A DNA stretch of 64,000 nucleotides. Source: Tolypothrix sp. NIES-4075 (GTDB taxonomy: Bacteria > Cyanobacteriota > Cyanobacteriia > Cyanobacteriales > Nostocaceae). The stretch covers positions 510,473-574,472 of the forward strand of contig NZ_BDUC01000005.1 of NCBI RefSeq assembly GCF_002218085.1, written 5' to 3'. A model generated the notes under the pieces. It saw only the letters and a program-made list of their open reading frames with translations. It made no database searches and had not been told where the DNA came from. Each line of letters begins with the position of its first letter. Positions within the stretch are counted from its first letter, which is position 1. Shown here piece by piece: positions 1-9,302 of this stretch. A program made the translations under genes and the position numbers.

Positions 1-2504
1 AAACTGGACATTTTCTCAGTTTGGATTAATTGGGTTTGAGTTTGTTGTAATTCTTCTAGCGCTTGAGCGAGTTGTTCTGCTTGATGCTTGGTTTGGGCAA
101 GCAACTCAGCTTGTTGGAGCGCTACCCCAAGCTGCACCGCAATCTGAGCCAAAAATTTGATTTCCGAAGCTTCCCACTCTCTGGGTGCAGAATTTTGATA
201 AGCTGCCAGCAAACCCCAGAGTTCTTGCCCTACAAAAATGGGAGCGATCGCATATGCTTTTACCTGAAATTGTTCCAAAACAGCAAAGTGACACTCAGAG
301 TGACCAGCCTGATAGATGTCGTTTACTGCAAATGTTTGATTCTGGCGATACCTTCCACCTTTTGTTTCTTGCAAATAACTATCTTCCCACACCACGTTTA
401 TCTGAGAACTGATTAATTTGACCCAATCTGAACCAACAAACTCAGCAAGAAACTGACCGCTCCAATCAGCGTTAAAGCGATAGACTGCAACTCGATCCGC
501 TTGTAGTGATTGACAAACTACTTGGGTAGTCGTTTGAAATATCGCATCCAAGCTGAGAGATTCCCGAATCTTGGCAACAACTTCAAACAATATCTGTTGT
601 TGTTCTGCTGCCTGTTGCAAATTCAATGTCTGCTGTTGTGTTTGCTTGAGTAATTCAGCTTGCTGGAGTGCTACCCCGATTTGGGCAGCAATTTGACTGA
701 AGAAATCAACTTCAAGGTCTTGCCATTTGCGAGGTCCAGAGTGTTGATAAGTTGCTAGCAAACCCCAAAGTTTTTGTCCGACAAAGATCGGAGCAAGCAC
801 AAAAGCGTGAATCTGAAACTGCTCTAGATTGTCGATATGACACTGAGCAAAACCCATCTTGTAAATGTCATCTACTGCAAATGTTTCATTATTGCGGTAG
901 CGTCCTCCCTGTGTGTCTTGTAAGTAAGTGTCGTTCCAAACAGTATTAATACCTAGTTTGTACTCATCATTCAACCAGTTGGGACTAGCAGCTTCAAAAT
1001 CACCGACAAATTCACCACCCCAATCAGAATCAAAGCGATAAACAGAAACACGATCAACTTTTAAGAGTTGACAAACTTCTTTAGTAGTTGTTTGAAAAAT
1101 AATATCGGTGTCAAGAGACTCACGAATTTTGGCAATGACTTTGAACACAGCTTGTTGCTGTTGACTTGTCCTTCGCAGTTCAACAGTGCGCTTTTTAACT
1201 TGATTTTCTAAGTCGCTATTAAAGGCTTGTACTTGTTGGTATAATTCATACTGCTGACATGCCGAGGCAAAATGTTTGCCGATTTCTTCAGCCAATTCAA
1301 TTTCTTCAAACGTCCATTTCCGAGCCTGTGCCTGTTTAAATTCACGCCAAATATCAAATGATACATGCGGGAATTCCCGCTTGTCGCTATCAGATTGACC
1401 AGCCCAGAGAGTTTCTGTGTCTATTTCATCTCGGAAAATACTTAAATAGCCGAGTAATTGCTGACGATAATAAAGCGGAATCATCAAGATGCTGCGAATT
1501 TTGGTTGGTTGAAAAGCAGCTTGTAAACTTCGTAAATTTGGAGTTTGATATATATCTGAAATAGCCCAAATATCATAATTGCCAGATTTATAGTGTTCCT
1601 GCCAGAGGCTATATTGCTCCATCAATGGATATATTGTTTGTTCTGGTATTGCAGGTTGCTTTCCACTAATATAAAGTTTGACAGCATCGCTTCCAGGTAT
1701 CAAACATTCCGCGAAACTTCTGAAGCTGCGATTTTGATAATTAAAAGCTTCATTTCTAATACAAAGTCTGCCACCAGAACCCCCAAAAGCAACAATGGCA
1801 GCTTCTAAAGCTGGCTGTAATACAATTGTCGGCAGTGAATGCAATAATGTAGCAATGCGGCTAACGATCGCTTCTCGTTCAGCTTTTCTGTGCGCTTGAG
1901 TCAAAAGAGTATTGTGAGCGATCGCTATCTCTAGCTGCTCTACCACAATTTGTAGCACTTCCAGTTCATCTTCACCAACACAAAGCGGTTGCGAGTGGTG
2001 AGATACCAACAGTCCCCAGAGTTTTTCCTCTTCCAGAATTGGCACTACCAGAGATGACTGTACACCCATTGCCGTCAAATATTCAACATGACAGGGGTCT
2101 ACAGGACGATAACGAAAATCTGAGGATATAATTTCTTTGGTTTGGGGGTCACACACAGGACTTTGACCAATTATGCCTTCGTCCACATTTACAAGCGATC
2201 GCACTCGTGATTTAATAAATAATTCCCGCGCATGAGGGGGAATGTCATCGGCGGGAAAATTAAGCCCTAACAAAGATGGTAAGGAGCGATCGTTTATCGA
2301 TTCAGCAATGACCTGACCGCTACCATCAACATTAAATTTATAAATCATCACTCGATCTGTACCGAGAAACGAACGCACTTCCCCCACTGTCGCTATGAGA
2401 ATATCTTGCAGTTCTAGCGTCAGACGAATACGGTTTGTTATGCGACGCAACAAATTTTCTTGATTTCGACTTACCTGCAAGTCTTGTTCTTTGGTAGAAG
2501 TCAT
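1..2504 (-). CDS. Cph2-like phytochrome / cyanobacteriochrome sensor, probably a histidine kinase (partial, C-terminus beyond window edge)
   Basis: The reading frame is open from ATG at 2504 to the window edge (834 codons). Domains in order: GAF1 (about residues 20-190) with the phytochrome-type motif PADDIP and bilin-attachment candidate Cys138 in DPCHVEYL; a second GAF/PHY-like domain (about 195-420) with LWAG and PHVSF, resembling the WGG and PRxSF tongue motifs of PHY; then two cyanobacteriochrome GAFs (about 450-620 and 640-805) with Cys555 and Cys738, each followed by His. Both late GAFs carry the VW-D-YLQ-T-GGRY signature of the red/green subfamily. The last visible residues, QTQLIQTEKMSS, are the linker that normally precedes HisKA in cyanobacterial kinases, so a histidine kinase output is inferred. 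The protein is presumably cytosolic and light-responsive. No partner regulator is visible in the window. Confidence 0.88.
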   Translation of the reverse strand, partial: MTSTKEQDLQVSRNQENLLRRITNRIRLTLELQDILIATVGEVRSFLGTDRVMIYKFNVDGSGQVIAESINDRSLPSLLGLNFPADDIPPHARELFIKSRVRSLVNVDEGIIGQSPVCDPQTKEIISSDFRYRPVDPCHVEYLTAMGVQSSLVVPILEEEKLWGLLVSHHSQPLCVGEDELEVLQIVVEQLEIAIAHNTLLTQAHRKAEREAIVSRIATLLHSLPTIVLQPALEAAIVAFGGSGGRLCIRNEAFNYQNRSFRSFAECLIPGSDAVKLYISGKQPAIPEQTIYPLMEQYSLWQEHYKSGNYDIWAISDIYQTPNLRSLQAAFQPTKIRSILMIPLYYRQQLLGYLSIFRDEIDTETLWAGQSDSDKREFPHVSFDIWREFKQAQARKWTFEEIELAEEIGKHFASACQQYELYQQVQAFNSDLENQVKKRTVELRRTSQQQQAVFKVIAKIRESLDTDIIFQTTTKEVCQLLKVDRVSVYRFDSDWGGEFVGDFEAASPNWLNDEYKLGINTVWNDTYLQDTQGGRYRNNETFAVDDIYKMGFAQCHIDNLEQFQIHAFVLAPIFVGQKLWGLLATYQHSGPRKWQDLEVDFFSQIAAQIGVALQQAELLKQTQQQTLNLQQAAEQQQILFEVVAKIRESLSLDAIFQTTTQVVCQSLQADRVAVYRFNADWSGQFLAEFVGSDWVKLISSQINVVWEDSYLQETKGGRYRQNQTFAVNDIYQAGHSECHFAVLEQFQVKAYAIAPIFVGQELWGLLAAYQNSAPREWEASEIKFLAQIAVQLGVALQQAELLAQTKHQAEQLAQALEELQQTQTQLIQTEKMSS

Positions 2505-2854
2505 TGCTTTTATTAAAATTATTAAGATAAATACTAGAAAGTATAATAATTGTCTTCTTTGATAAATGATTTCTACCTCAGCAAAATCACTGATTATATT
2601 TAAATAAATCTGAAAAATTGTTAATATCCACAATGCAAATATTAGATATTTATTGTTTATTTTTTATTCACGCGAATGATTGCTAACACAAGATTTTTGT
2701 GCAAATAAAAAAACTATATCTCATTTAATACTTACTTATTTTAATTGCTTTATAAGCATTTATTTTTTAAGAGAGTTAAAAGTTACGATCAAGAAAAAAA
2801 TACACTTCTTAACTTGAGTAGAGACGCTGCGGTACCGGAGCGTCTCTACAATTT
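2505..2854. other. AT-rich intergenic region, no gene seen
   Basis: This is strongly AT-rich DNA between the start of the photoreceptor gene and the end of the get3d gene. No coding frame stands out. It must hold the photoreceptor promoter, but I could not assign -35/-10 boxes. Its right end contains the palindrome listed separately. Confidence 0.5.
2818..2849. terminator. GTAGAGACGCT palindrome, probable terminator after get3d
   Basis: GTAGAGACGCT and AGCGTCTCTAC form an 11-bp stem, and the loop itself contains CGGTACCG. It lies 5 bp past the get3d stop and is followed on the minus strand by an AT-rich tract. It is one member of a dispersed palindrome family also seen at 37144, 38824, 53826 and 61932. 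Confidence 0.6.
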
Positions 2855-4045
2855 TTAACTAATTTTCGCAGCCTCAGCAAAGCGAATTTTGAGATAATCA
2901 TCTTCCATCTTTGCGCCAGATGGTTGCAATGCTGCCAAAGCTTGCGGTAATACTAAATTACGGCGATGATTGCCAATTGTGATGTTTAATTCGTCTCCAC
3001 TTTTACTTAGTTGAACTTGGTTTTTGGGAATCCCAGGCAAATAAAGTTCCAAACTGTATTGATTATTATCTTGCACGACTCTGATTGTCGTTTCTTTGTA
3101 ATAAACTTGAGTCGGATCTTCATCTTTATACAGCGTTTCCTTCAATCTTTCTAACGCTGCTAAACCGCAAAGTTCCTCAGAAAAAAGCGGTGCTTCTTTC
3201 ACAGGCAGAGGAAGAAAGTTATCATGAATTTCTTGGCGATATTGCTGCTGATTTTCTTTCCAACGTTGGAAAAATGGATCTTGTACTTCGTCGGGAATGA
3301 TGCGATTAGCTATAATTAAATCCGTTGCCACATTATACAAACTCAAATAAGCATGAGCGCGGAGAGACTCTTTAATCACCATCTTTTCTGGATTGGTAAT
3401 CAAGCGCACTGAAGTTTGAGTATTATCAGTTAATACTTTTTCTAGAGCTTCAATTTGCTCATAAAATTCGTATGGTGCATCCATCACCTCTTTATCTGGC
3501 AAAGAAAAACCAGCGATCGGTCTAAAAAGAGGTTCAACTAAAGGTCTAAGTGCGACAGAGATGTTTTGAAACGGTTTATAAAATCGGCGCATATACCAGC
3601 CGCTGATTTCTGGTAAACTCAACAATCGTAATGCTGTACCAGTGGGGGCTGAGTCAATAATCAAAACATCATACTCGCCTTCGTCGTAGTGACGTTTCAT
3701 TCTTACCAAGCCAAAAATCTCATCCATGCCTGGTAAAATTGCCAATTCTTCCGCTTGTACGCCATCCAAACCCCGCGCTTGCAAAACTTGGGTAATGTAG
3801 CGTTTGACGGCACCCCAGTTTGACTCTAATTCTAACAGCGCATCGAGTTCCGCACCCCACAAATTTGGGCGAATTTGTCGCGGTGCATGTCCTAGTTCTA
3901 AATCAAAACTGTCTGCCAGGGAGTGTGCCGGATCTGTACTCAAAACAAGTGTGCGATAGCCTAGTTCCGCACAACGCAGTCCAGTAGCTGCCGCAACGGA
4001 GGTTTTGCCTACACCACCTTTGCCTGTCATCAAAATTACACGCAT
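2855..4045 (-). CDS. get3d: Get3d: ArsA/GET3-family ATPase with C-terminal alpha-crystallin-like domain
   Basis: This is a P-loop ATPase of the ArsA/GET3 class. The deviant Walker A GKGGVGKTS is at residues 8-16 and DPAHS at 38-42; the central region is the usual alpha-helical subdomain. The last 90 or so residues (about 305-390) form a small beta-rich domain with an LPG...LNITIG pattern like HSP20/alpha-crystallin, the hallmark of the Get3d group of photosynthetic organisms. GET3 proteins are dimeric ATP-dependent chaperones that bind hydrophobic segments; the client in cyanobacteria is not established. The 396-residue length fits. There is no arsenic gene nearby, which argues against arsenite export. 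Confidence 0.9.
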   Translation of the reverse strand: MRVILMTGKGGVGKTSVAAATGLRCAELGYRTLVLSTDPAHSLADSFDLELGHAPRQIRPNLWGAELDALLELESNWGAVKRYITQVLQARGLDGVQAEELAILPGMDEIFGLVRMKRHYDEGEYDVLIIDSAPTGTALRLLSLPEISGWYMRRFYKPFQNISVALRPLVEPLFRPIAGFSLPDKEVMDAPYEFYEQIEALEKVLTDNTQTSVRLITNPEKMVIKESLRAHAYLSLYNVATDLIIANRIIPDEVQDPFFQRWKENQQQYRQEIHDNFLPLPVKEAPLFSEELCGLAALERLKETLYKDEDPTQVYYKETTIRVVQDNNQYSLELYLPGIPKNQVQLSKSGDELNITIGNHRRNLVLPQALAALQPSGAKMEDDYLKIRFAEAAKIS

Positions 4046-4091
4046 GGATGATCTGTCCTAGCTGAGGATTTTTAACATTTATTTACATACA

Positions 4092-4478
4092 TTATCGACT
4101 TTTTAAGGAAAATAAATGCTGCTTTAGCACGTCTAAACGCGAACAATTCCAATAATCGATGTGAGAGATAATCAGACTATCAGAATTGAGGCGTAACTCA
4201 CTCCAGCCAGGGATAGAGATGTGTGGTTTCCACGGTAGAGGTGTATTCCAGTTGAGTGTCCACTGAGTTTTAATTGTGTCTCCTTCTTGTTGAATATCGT
4301 GTAAATCCATTTTTGGATTTAAAAAGAAAGTCTCGATGAATTTAATCATCAGTTTGTACAGCTTGACACCACGAAATTTGTTCAGCGGATCTTGAAAATA
4401 AACATCTTCTGCGTAGATGCTATAAGTTTGATTTGCGGGAAATCTTTGATAGTCTTCTTTGAGGATTTGAATAATATC
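4092..4478 (-). CDS. DUF2358 family protein
   Basis: A small soluble protein of about 129 residues. The opening (MDIIQILKEDY followed by IYAEDVYFQDPLNKFRG) and the later WNTPLPWKPHISIPGW stretch match the DUF2358 family of cyanobacteria and plastids, which has an NTF2-like fold. No catalytic function is established. It lies 46 bp downstream of the get3d start on the same strand and may be cotranscribed upstream of it. Confidence 0.75.
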   Translation of the reverse strand, partial: DIIQILKEDYQRFPANQTYSIYAEDVYFQDPLNKFRGVKLYKLMIKFIETFFLNPKMDLHDIQQEGDTIKTQWTLNWNTPLPWKPHISIPGWSELRLNSDSLIISHIDYWNCSRLDVLKQHLFSLKSR

Positions 4479-4481
4479 CAT

Positions 4482-4561
4482 GAGGAATTGTTAGTTGTTG
4501 GTGGTTAGTTGTTGGGTGTTGGTTGTTGGTGGTTAGTTGTTCAACTATCAACTATCAACTA
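4482..4561. repeat. Heptanucleotide STRR tract
   Basis: Short tandem heptamers (gttgttggtggtta type, then caactat repeated) fill the gap between two genes. They match the short tandemly repeated repetitive sequences known in heterocystous cyanobacteria. Confidence 0.8.
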
Positions 4562-5125
4562 TCAACTTTCGTTCCAAAGACGTTCTAACTGACGTTGCCA
4601 AGCAGCGATTACTTCTGCTTGCGCTTCTGGAGTTTGTTCTATTTCACCTAACAATCCTTCAGCGTAAAAGCGTTCTAAAGTTTGCATAGTAGTTTGTAAA
4701 GATTGTCCTTGCTGTTTTGCTGCTAGGATAATTTGTCGAATGCGATTTTCAATTAGCCGATTGAAGACATCATCTAAACCAGCTTCATATAAAGATACTA
4801 GTCGGGCGATCGCACTCTTTAAATCCGCACTCACCAAAGTGCTACTATTATGCTGAAATACTCCCCAAACTACCCCTTCATACACTGCGTAGCGTACTTG
4901 TTGAGTCTCATCAAAATTCGCTTCTAGCAACTGTTCTAATAAAGGTTGAGCTTCTTGTACTGGCACAATTGGCAGCAACACTCGCACCCATGTATTATCT
5001 TCGCTAAGTAGCACCAATAGCCGAAAACCAGAAGTTTCTACTTGCCAAGAACCCGGTGCGATCGCCACAACATCTGCTTCACCAAATAAGTCTGCCAGCG
5101 TTACCGCTATTTCATCTAATTTCAT
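4562..5125 (-). CDS. Conserved hypothetical protein, 187 residues
   Basis: Not assigned to a named family. It is a soluble acidic protein with no signal peptide or membrane segment. The first 130 residues alternate short strands and helices (LVLLSEDNTWVRVLLPI, VRYAVYEGVVWGVFQ), reminiscent of the small secretion-chaperone/YbjN fold, but this is only an impression. The C-terminal third is helical and charged and ends in a Trp-rich helix. Start ATG at 5125 is preceded by AAGAGAAGAAAA, a plausible ribosome site. Same strand as the genes on both sides. Confidence 0.65.
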   Translation of the reverse strand: MKLDEIAVTLADLFGEADVVAIAPGSWQVETSGFRLLVLLSEDNTWVRVLLPIVPVQEAQPLLEQLLEANFDETQQVRYAVYEGVVWGVFQHNSSTLVSADLKSAIARLVSLYEAGLDDVFNRLIENRIRQIILAAKQQGQSLQTTMQTLERFYAEGLLGEIEQTPEAQAEVIAAWQRQLERLWNES

Positions 5126-5217
5126 AGTTTTTTCTTCTCTTTAGCCTCTAGGGTAGCGTTTTGCTGTTCCAGGCGATAACGAACTATGTACTTAGAGGCA
5201 AAAATAACTAGAAAAAT

Positions 5218-6054
5218 CTATCTACCAGTCTGCTGTACTGCCTGCTGAACTACTTCTAAAGGTAAATCTAACAATTGAGCGATCGCATCCAAACTCAACC
5301 CAAACTCTACCATTCGCGGTATTGTTTCTAACTTGCTTTGCTGCCTTCCTTCCGCTAAACCTTCTTCCAAACCTTGCTGCTTACCTTGTGTTAAACCTTC
5401 TTCCAAGGCTTCCTGATAAACTTTGGTTTGTTTCAACTCACTTAAACCTAACATTGCTTCAATCTCCTCGCGGCTTTTTTGTGGTAATTTGTAAACAATG
5501 ATTGTCTCAATTAAGTTGATGAGGTCACGCTTACTAACTTCATCAGTTAACTGTTGTTTTGCTTGGTCGATTAAACGTCTTGCTAATTGCGGTGCGGTTT
5601 CTTCAGCCTCAATAACAAGTTTAACAACACCAACACTAAGGGAGGTTTCTGCAAGTTCTCCTAACTCATCTAAATAAATGCGTCTTACTCGATTTATAGC
5701 TAACATTTCACTAAATTGTGAGGTTTGTTGTCTTTCTATACCGCGAGTGGGATAAATAACTACAACTTGCCAAGGTGATACAGGTTTGTATTGCCGCAAG
5801 TAGAGGAATAATTCAGCAAATAAGCGGTAATATAGATCCTCATCGGGTTGAAACTGAACTTCAACTACATAGAAGGGTTTTTCTGACTCGTTGCTGGTTG
5901 GTAAGAATAAACCGTCAAGGCGAAAGGCAAGTTGTTTGACTTCGCAAGAGGTGAATTCATAGCCAACTGCTTCCGCTGGAGATTTGTTAATTAGTTCAAA
6001 GAAGATGCTAGGAAATGTCTGAAATAAGCTATAGAAAATGCTGTCTGTTTTCAC
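5218..6054 (-). CDS. DUF2887 / Rpn-like PD-(D/E)XK nuclease family protein
   Basis: The start chosen is GTG at 6054, giving VKTDSIFYSLFQTFPSIFF, the standard opening of this family; an in-frame ATG at 6135 would add 27 unmatched residues. The nuclease core shows the Asp of FRLDGLFLP and the E-x-Q of VVEVQFQ, as in PD-(D/E)XK enzymes of the Rpn/PDDEXK transposase-like group. A long helical C-terminus carries a charged GLEEGLAEGRQQ repeat and ends in an HTH-like segment (SLDAIAQLLDLPLEVVQQA). These genes are multi-copy in filamentous cyanobacteria and may promote recombination; no inverted repeats mark an insertion here. Confidence 0.85.
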   Translation of the reverse strand: MKTDSIFYSLFQTFPSIFFELINKSPAEAVGYEFTSCEVKQLAFRLDGLFLPTSNESEKPFYVVEVQFQPDEDLYYRLFAELFLYLRQYKPVSPWQVVVIYPTRGIERQQTSQFSEMLAINRVRRIYLDELGELAETSLSVGVVKLVIEAEETAPQLARRLIDQAKQQLTDEVSKRDLINLIETIIVYKLPQKSREEIEAMLGLSELKQTKVYQEALEEGLTQGKQQGLEEGLAEGRQQSKLETIPRMVEFGLSLDAIAQLLDLPLEVVQQAVQQTGR

Positions 6055-6254
6055 TGTGATTGAGCATACCGAAAGCTGCTGATTATAACTTACCGAGTTG
6101 ATGATACAGAAAGCGAGAGTTTTGCAGACACGCACGCGATCGCTCGTCTACACCAGCACTGTTTGACACACACCAGAAAACGGTTTATTTCCTAAGCCGT
6201 CAGCCTAAGTCTAGAGTATGCCACAATAGCGTCAAACAAGCTCGCGCATACTTT

Positions 6255-6260
6255 TAGGAG
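6255..6260 (+). promoter_or_regulatory. Ribosome binding site of leuS
   Basis: TAGGAG lies 8 bases before the GTG at 6269 and supports the GTG start of leuS; no competing ATG gives the conserved N-terminus. Confidence 0.6.
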
Positions 6261-6268
6261 TTTTCATT

Positions 6269-8824
6269 GTGGAGTTCCGATATAACCCAGCAGAAATTGA
6301 GGCAAAATGGCAAAAAACATGGACTGAATCAGGCTTAGACAAAACACCTACAAACAGCGACAAGCCAAAATTCTACGCTTTATCCATGTTCCCCTATCCA
6401 TCGGGCAGCCTGCACATGGGTCACGTCCGTAATTATACGATTACTGATGTGATTGCCCGCCTCAAACGGATGCAAGGTTATCGGGTACTGCATCCGATGG
6501 GATGGGATGCATTCGGCTTGCCAGCAGAAAACGCCGCCATCGATAGAGGTGTGCCACCGGCTAAGTGGACGTATCAAAATATCGCTCAGATGCGGCAGCA
6601 ATTTCAGCGTTTGGGTTTGTCAATCGACTGGGAACGCGAATTAGCTACATGTTCCCCTGATTATTATAAGTGGACGCAGTGGATTTTCTTGCAATTTCTT
6701 AAAGCGGGGTTAGCGTACCAAAAAGAAGCTGCTGTTAACTGGGACCCGATTGACCAAACTGTACTGGCAAACGAGCAAGTTGATAGCGAAGGAAATTCTT
6801 GGCGTAGCGGTGCCAAAGTTGAGCGCAAGTTGTTGCGGCAATGGTTTTTGAAGATTACCGACTACGCCGAAGAATTGTTGAATGACTTAGATAAATTACC
6901 AGGCTGGCCCGATCGCGTTAAGTTGATGCAGGCAAACTGGATTGGTAAATCCACAGGTGCGTACTTAGAATTTCCCATCGTCGGGATAAATGAAAAAATC
7001 GGTGTATACACCACCCGTCCAGATACGATTTATGGCGTTACTTACGTAGTTTTAGCACCGGAACATCCTTTAACAAAGCGCGTCACCACACCCGAACAGC
7101 AAGCAGCGGTGGATGCATTTGTCCAAGAAGTTACCAACCAAAGCGAGTTAGAACGCACCGCAGAAGATAAGCCGAAACGGGGTATCCCCACTGGTGGTAA
7201 AGCAATTAACCCTTTTACCGGGGAAGAAATTCCCATCTGGATTGCCGATTATGTACTGTATGAATATGGTACTGGGGCAGTGATGGGTGTACCGGCGCAC
7301 GATGTCCGGGATTTCAAGTTTGCCAAAGAACAGAATTTACCTATCAAGGTGGTGATTGTACCAGAAAATGGCGAACAAGAAACGTCACAAGCATATACAG
7401 AACCGGGAATTATGATTAATTCTGGTGAGTTTGATGGTATGGCGTCTGGTGAAGGCAAGAGTGCGATCGTGGAATACGCGGAAAAACAAAATTTTGGTAA
7501 AGCGCGGGTACAATATCGCTTGCGGGATTGGTTGATTTCCCGGCAGCGTTACTGGGGGGCACCGATACCAGTAATTCACTGTCCCAACTGTGGGACGGTG
7601 CCAGTACCAGATGAAGATTTACCAGTGCAGTTGCCGGAAGATGTAGAATTTAGCGGGCGCGGCGGTTCTCCCTTAGCACAGATGGAAGCTTTTGTCAATG
7701 TGCCTTGTCCGAGTTGCGGCACTCCCGCAAAGCGAGAAACTGACACGATGGATACTTTTATTGATTCTTCGTGGTATTTCTTGCGGTATCCTGATGCGAA
7801 AAATGAACAGCAGGTTTTCGATCCAGCGAAGACGAATGACTGGATGTCGGTGGATCAATATGTGGGTGGAATTGAACACGCGATTTTGCATTTGTTATAT
7901 TCGCGGTTCTTTACTAAAGTGTTGCGGGACAGAGGTTTGTTGAATTTCGATGAACCTTTCCAACGTTTGTTGACTCAAGGTATGGTGCAGGGTTTAACTT
8001 ACAAAAATCCTGTCACTGGCAAGTATATCCCCTCGGCACAAGTTGACCCGGCAAATCCGAAAGATCCAGAAACCGGGGAAACGTTGCAAATCTTTTATGA
8101 AAAGATGTCTAAATCGAAATATAATGGCATCGATCCTGAGGAAGTTTTGGCGAAGTATGGTGCGGATACTGCACGCATGTTTATTTTGTTTAAAGCACCC
8201 CCAGAAAAAGATTTGGAATGGGAAGATGCTGATGTTGAAGGTCAATTTCGGTTTTTGAATCGAGTTTGGCGTTTGGTTGTATCTGTTGATAATTGGGACG
8301 CGATAAATCGCGTCACTACAACGGGGGAATTAAGTAAGGCAGAGAAGGAATTGCGACGGGCAATTCATACTGCTATTAAAGAAGTTACGGAAGATTTGCA
8401 GGGGGATTATCAATTTAATACTGCTATTTCTGAATTGATGAAGTTGAGTAATGCTTTAGCTGATGCTAGCTGCAAAGATTCACCAATTTATGTTGAAGGT
8501 ATTCAAACTTTGGTGATGTTGCTGGCACCTTTTGCACCACATATTACTGAGGAATTGTGGCATTTGTTGGGCAATAGTGATTCAATTCACACTCAAGCTT
8601 GGCTGAAATTTGACCCTACTGCTTTAGTAGCTGATGAAATTACTTTAGTGATTCAAATTATGGGCAAAACTCGCGGGGCAATTCAAGTGCCGGCGCAAGC
8701 TGATAAAGCAGCTTTGGAAAAATATGCGCGTGAATCGGAAATTGCCCAGCGTTACATTGAGGGTAAGGAAATTAAAAAGGTGATTGTGGTGCCTGGAAAG
8801 TTGGTAAACTTCGTCATCGGGTAA
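6269..8824 (+). CDS. leuS: Leucyl-tRNA synthetase
   Basis: Class I aminoacyl-tRNA synthetase charging tRNA-Leu. The HIGH-type motif HMGH is at residues 49-52 and KMSKS at 612-616. Between them lie the connective editing domain (TTRPDTIYGVTYVV and the GTGAVMGVPAHD motif) and the zinc-binding Cys pairs CPNCG and CPSCG. The anticodon-binding and C-terminal domains follow. The 851-residue length is normal for bacterial LeuRS. Start GTG has a good ribosome site. It is divergent from the minus-strand gene on its left and followed by a strong terminator. Confidence 0.98.
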   Translation: MEFRYNPAEIEAKWQKTWTESGLDKTPTNSDKPKFYALSMFPYPSGSLHMGHVRNYTITDVIARLKRMQGYRVLHPMGWDAFGLPAENAAIDRGVPPAKWTYQNIAQMRQQFQRLGLSIDWERELATCSPDYYKWTQWIFLQFLKAGLAYQKEAAVNWDPIDQTVLANEQVDSEGNSWRSGAKVERKLLRQWFLKITDYAEELLNDLDKLPGWPDRVKLMQANWIGKSTGAYLEFPIVGINEKIGVYTTRPDTIYGVTYVVLAPEHPLTKRVTTPEQQAAVDAFVQEVTNQSELERTAEDKPKRGIPTGGKAINPFTGEEIPIWIADYVLYEYGTGAVMGVPAHDVRDFKFAKEQNLPIKVVIVPENGEQETSQAYTEPGIMINSGEFDGMASGEGKSAIVEYAEKQNFGKARVQYRLRDWLISRQRYWGAPIPVIHCPNCGTVPVPDEDLPVQLPEDVEFSGRGGSPLAQMEAFVNVPCPSCGTPAKRETDTMDTFIDSSWYFLRYPDAKNEQQVFDPAKTNDWMSVDQYVGGIEHAILHLLYSRFFTKVLRDRGLLNFDEPFQRLLTQGMVQGLTYKNPVTGKYIPSAQVDPANPKDPETGETLQIFYEKMSKSKYNGIDPEEVLAKYGADTARMFILFKAPPEKDLEWEDADVEGQFRFLNRVWRLVVSVDNWDAINRVTTTGELSKAEKELRRAIHTAIKEVTEDLQGDYQFNTAISELMKLSNALADASCKDSPIYVEGIQTLVMLLAPFAPHITEELWHLLGNSDSIHTQAWLKFDPTALVADEITLVIQIMGKTRGAIQVPAQADKAALEKYARESEIAQRYIEGKEIKKVIVVPGKLVNFVIG

Positions 8825-8843
8825 ATTTAAAGACTTAGACCTA

Positions 8844-8876
8844 GAAGCCCGGTTTCTTAAAGAAACCGGGCTTCTT
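8844..8876 (+). terminator. Rho-independent terminator of leuS
   Basis: A 13-bp GC-rich stem, GAAGCCCGGTTTC with GAAACCGGGCTTC, and loop TTAAA, followed by TTCTTT, lies 20 bp after the leuS stop. The same sequence is a common cyanobacterial interspersed palindrome. Confidence 0.85.
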
Positions 8877-8911
8877 CTTTAAGGCTTCTATTATTTTATA
8901 CAAACACGAAC

Positions 8912-8944
8912 AAGCGCTTGAGAGTTTTGCTCACTCAAGCGCTT
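8912..8944. repeat. Inverted repeat AAGCGCTTGAG / CTCAAGCGCTT
   Basis: A perfect 11-bp stem with an 11-base loop, 37 bp beyond the leuS terminator. The stem half AAGCGCTT is itself palindromic. It could be a second transcription stop or a REP element. Confidence 0.6.
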
Positions 8945-9302
8945 TCCCGTATAACTGTATACCAACCCACTTGTTTGATGCAACATTTGGAACCAGCAAT
9001 ACCCCCTAACTTAGGAGGATTGCGAAGATAACCTGTAGCAAACATATTATGAAGTGGTATCACTCCTTGCACTACTAAGAATATCTCTTTTGCCGTCAAG
9101 ACGGGAATCTGGTGAGTGACAGTTTCTTAACTGACACTTGTTTATCTCACATGACTTATCATTTAGGGTGATAAACAAGACGAAGTAGAACTGTAGATGA
9201 TTTAGGTTATAAGTATAAAAAGATAATAAGTATTTTTTTGTATGGTTAGCGATCGCACATCAACCCAATCAACAACGTGCAGAGCGCGGTAGCATGAATT
9301 TC

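Larger units (their letters stand above)
8825..9302. other. Intergenic region with two hairpins, no gene seen
   Basis: After the two hairpins at 8844-8874 and 8912-8944, the DNA to 9302 has no convincing coding frame or RNA gene. It looks like accumulated non-coding DNA beside the pseudogene at 9303-9833. Confidence 0.45.

Noticed and set aside
2855..4045. Arsenite efflux ATPase ArsA
   Set aside because: No ArsB, ArsR or ArsD neighbours, and the alpha-crystallin-like C-terminus identifies Get3d.
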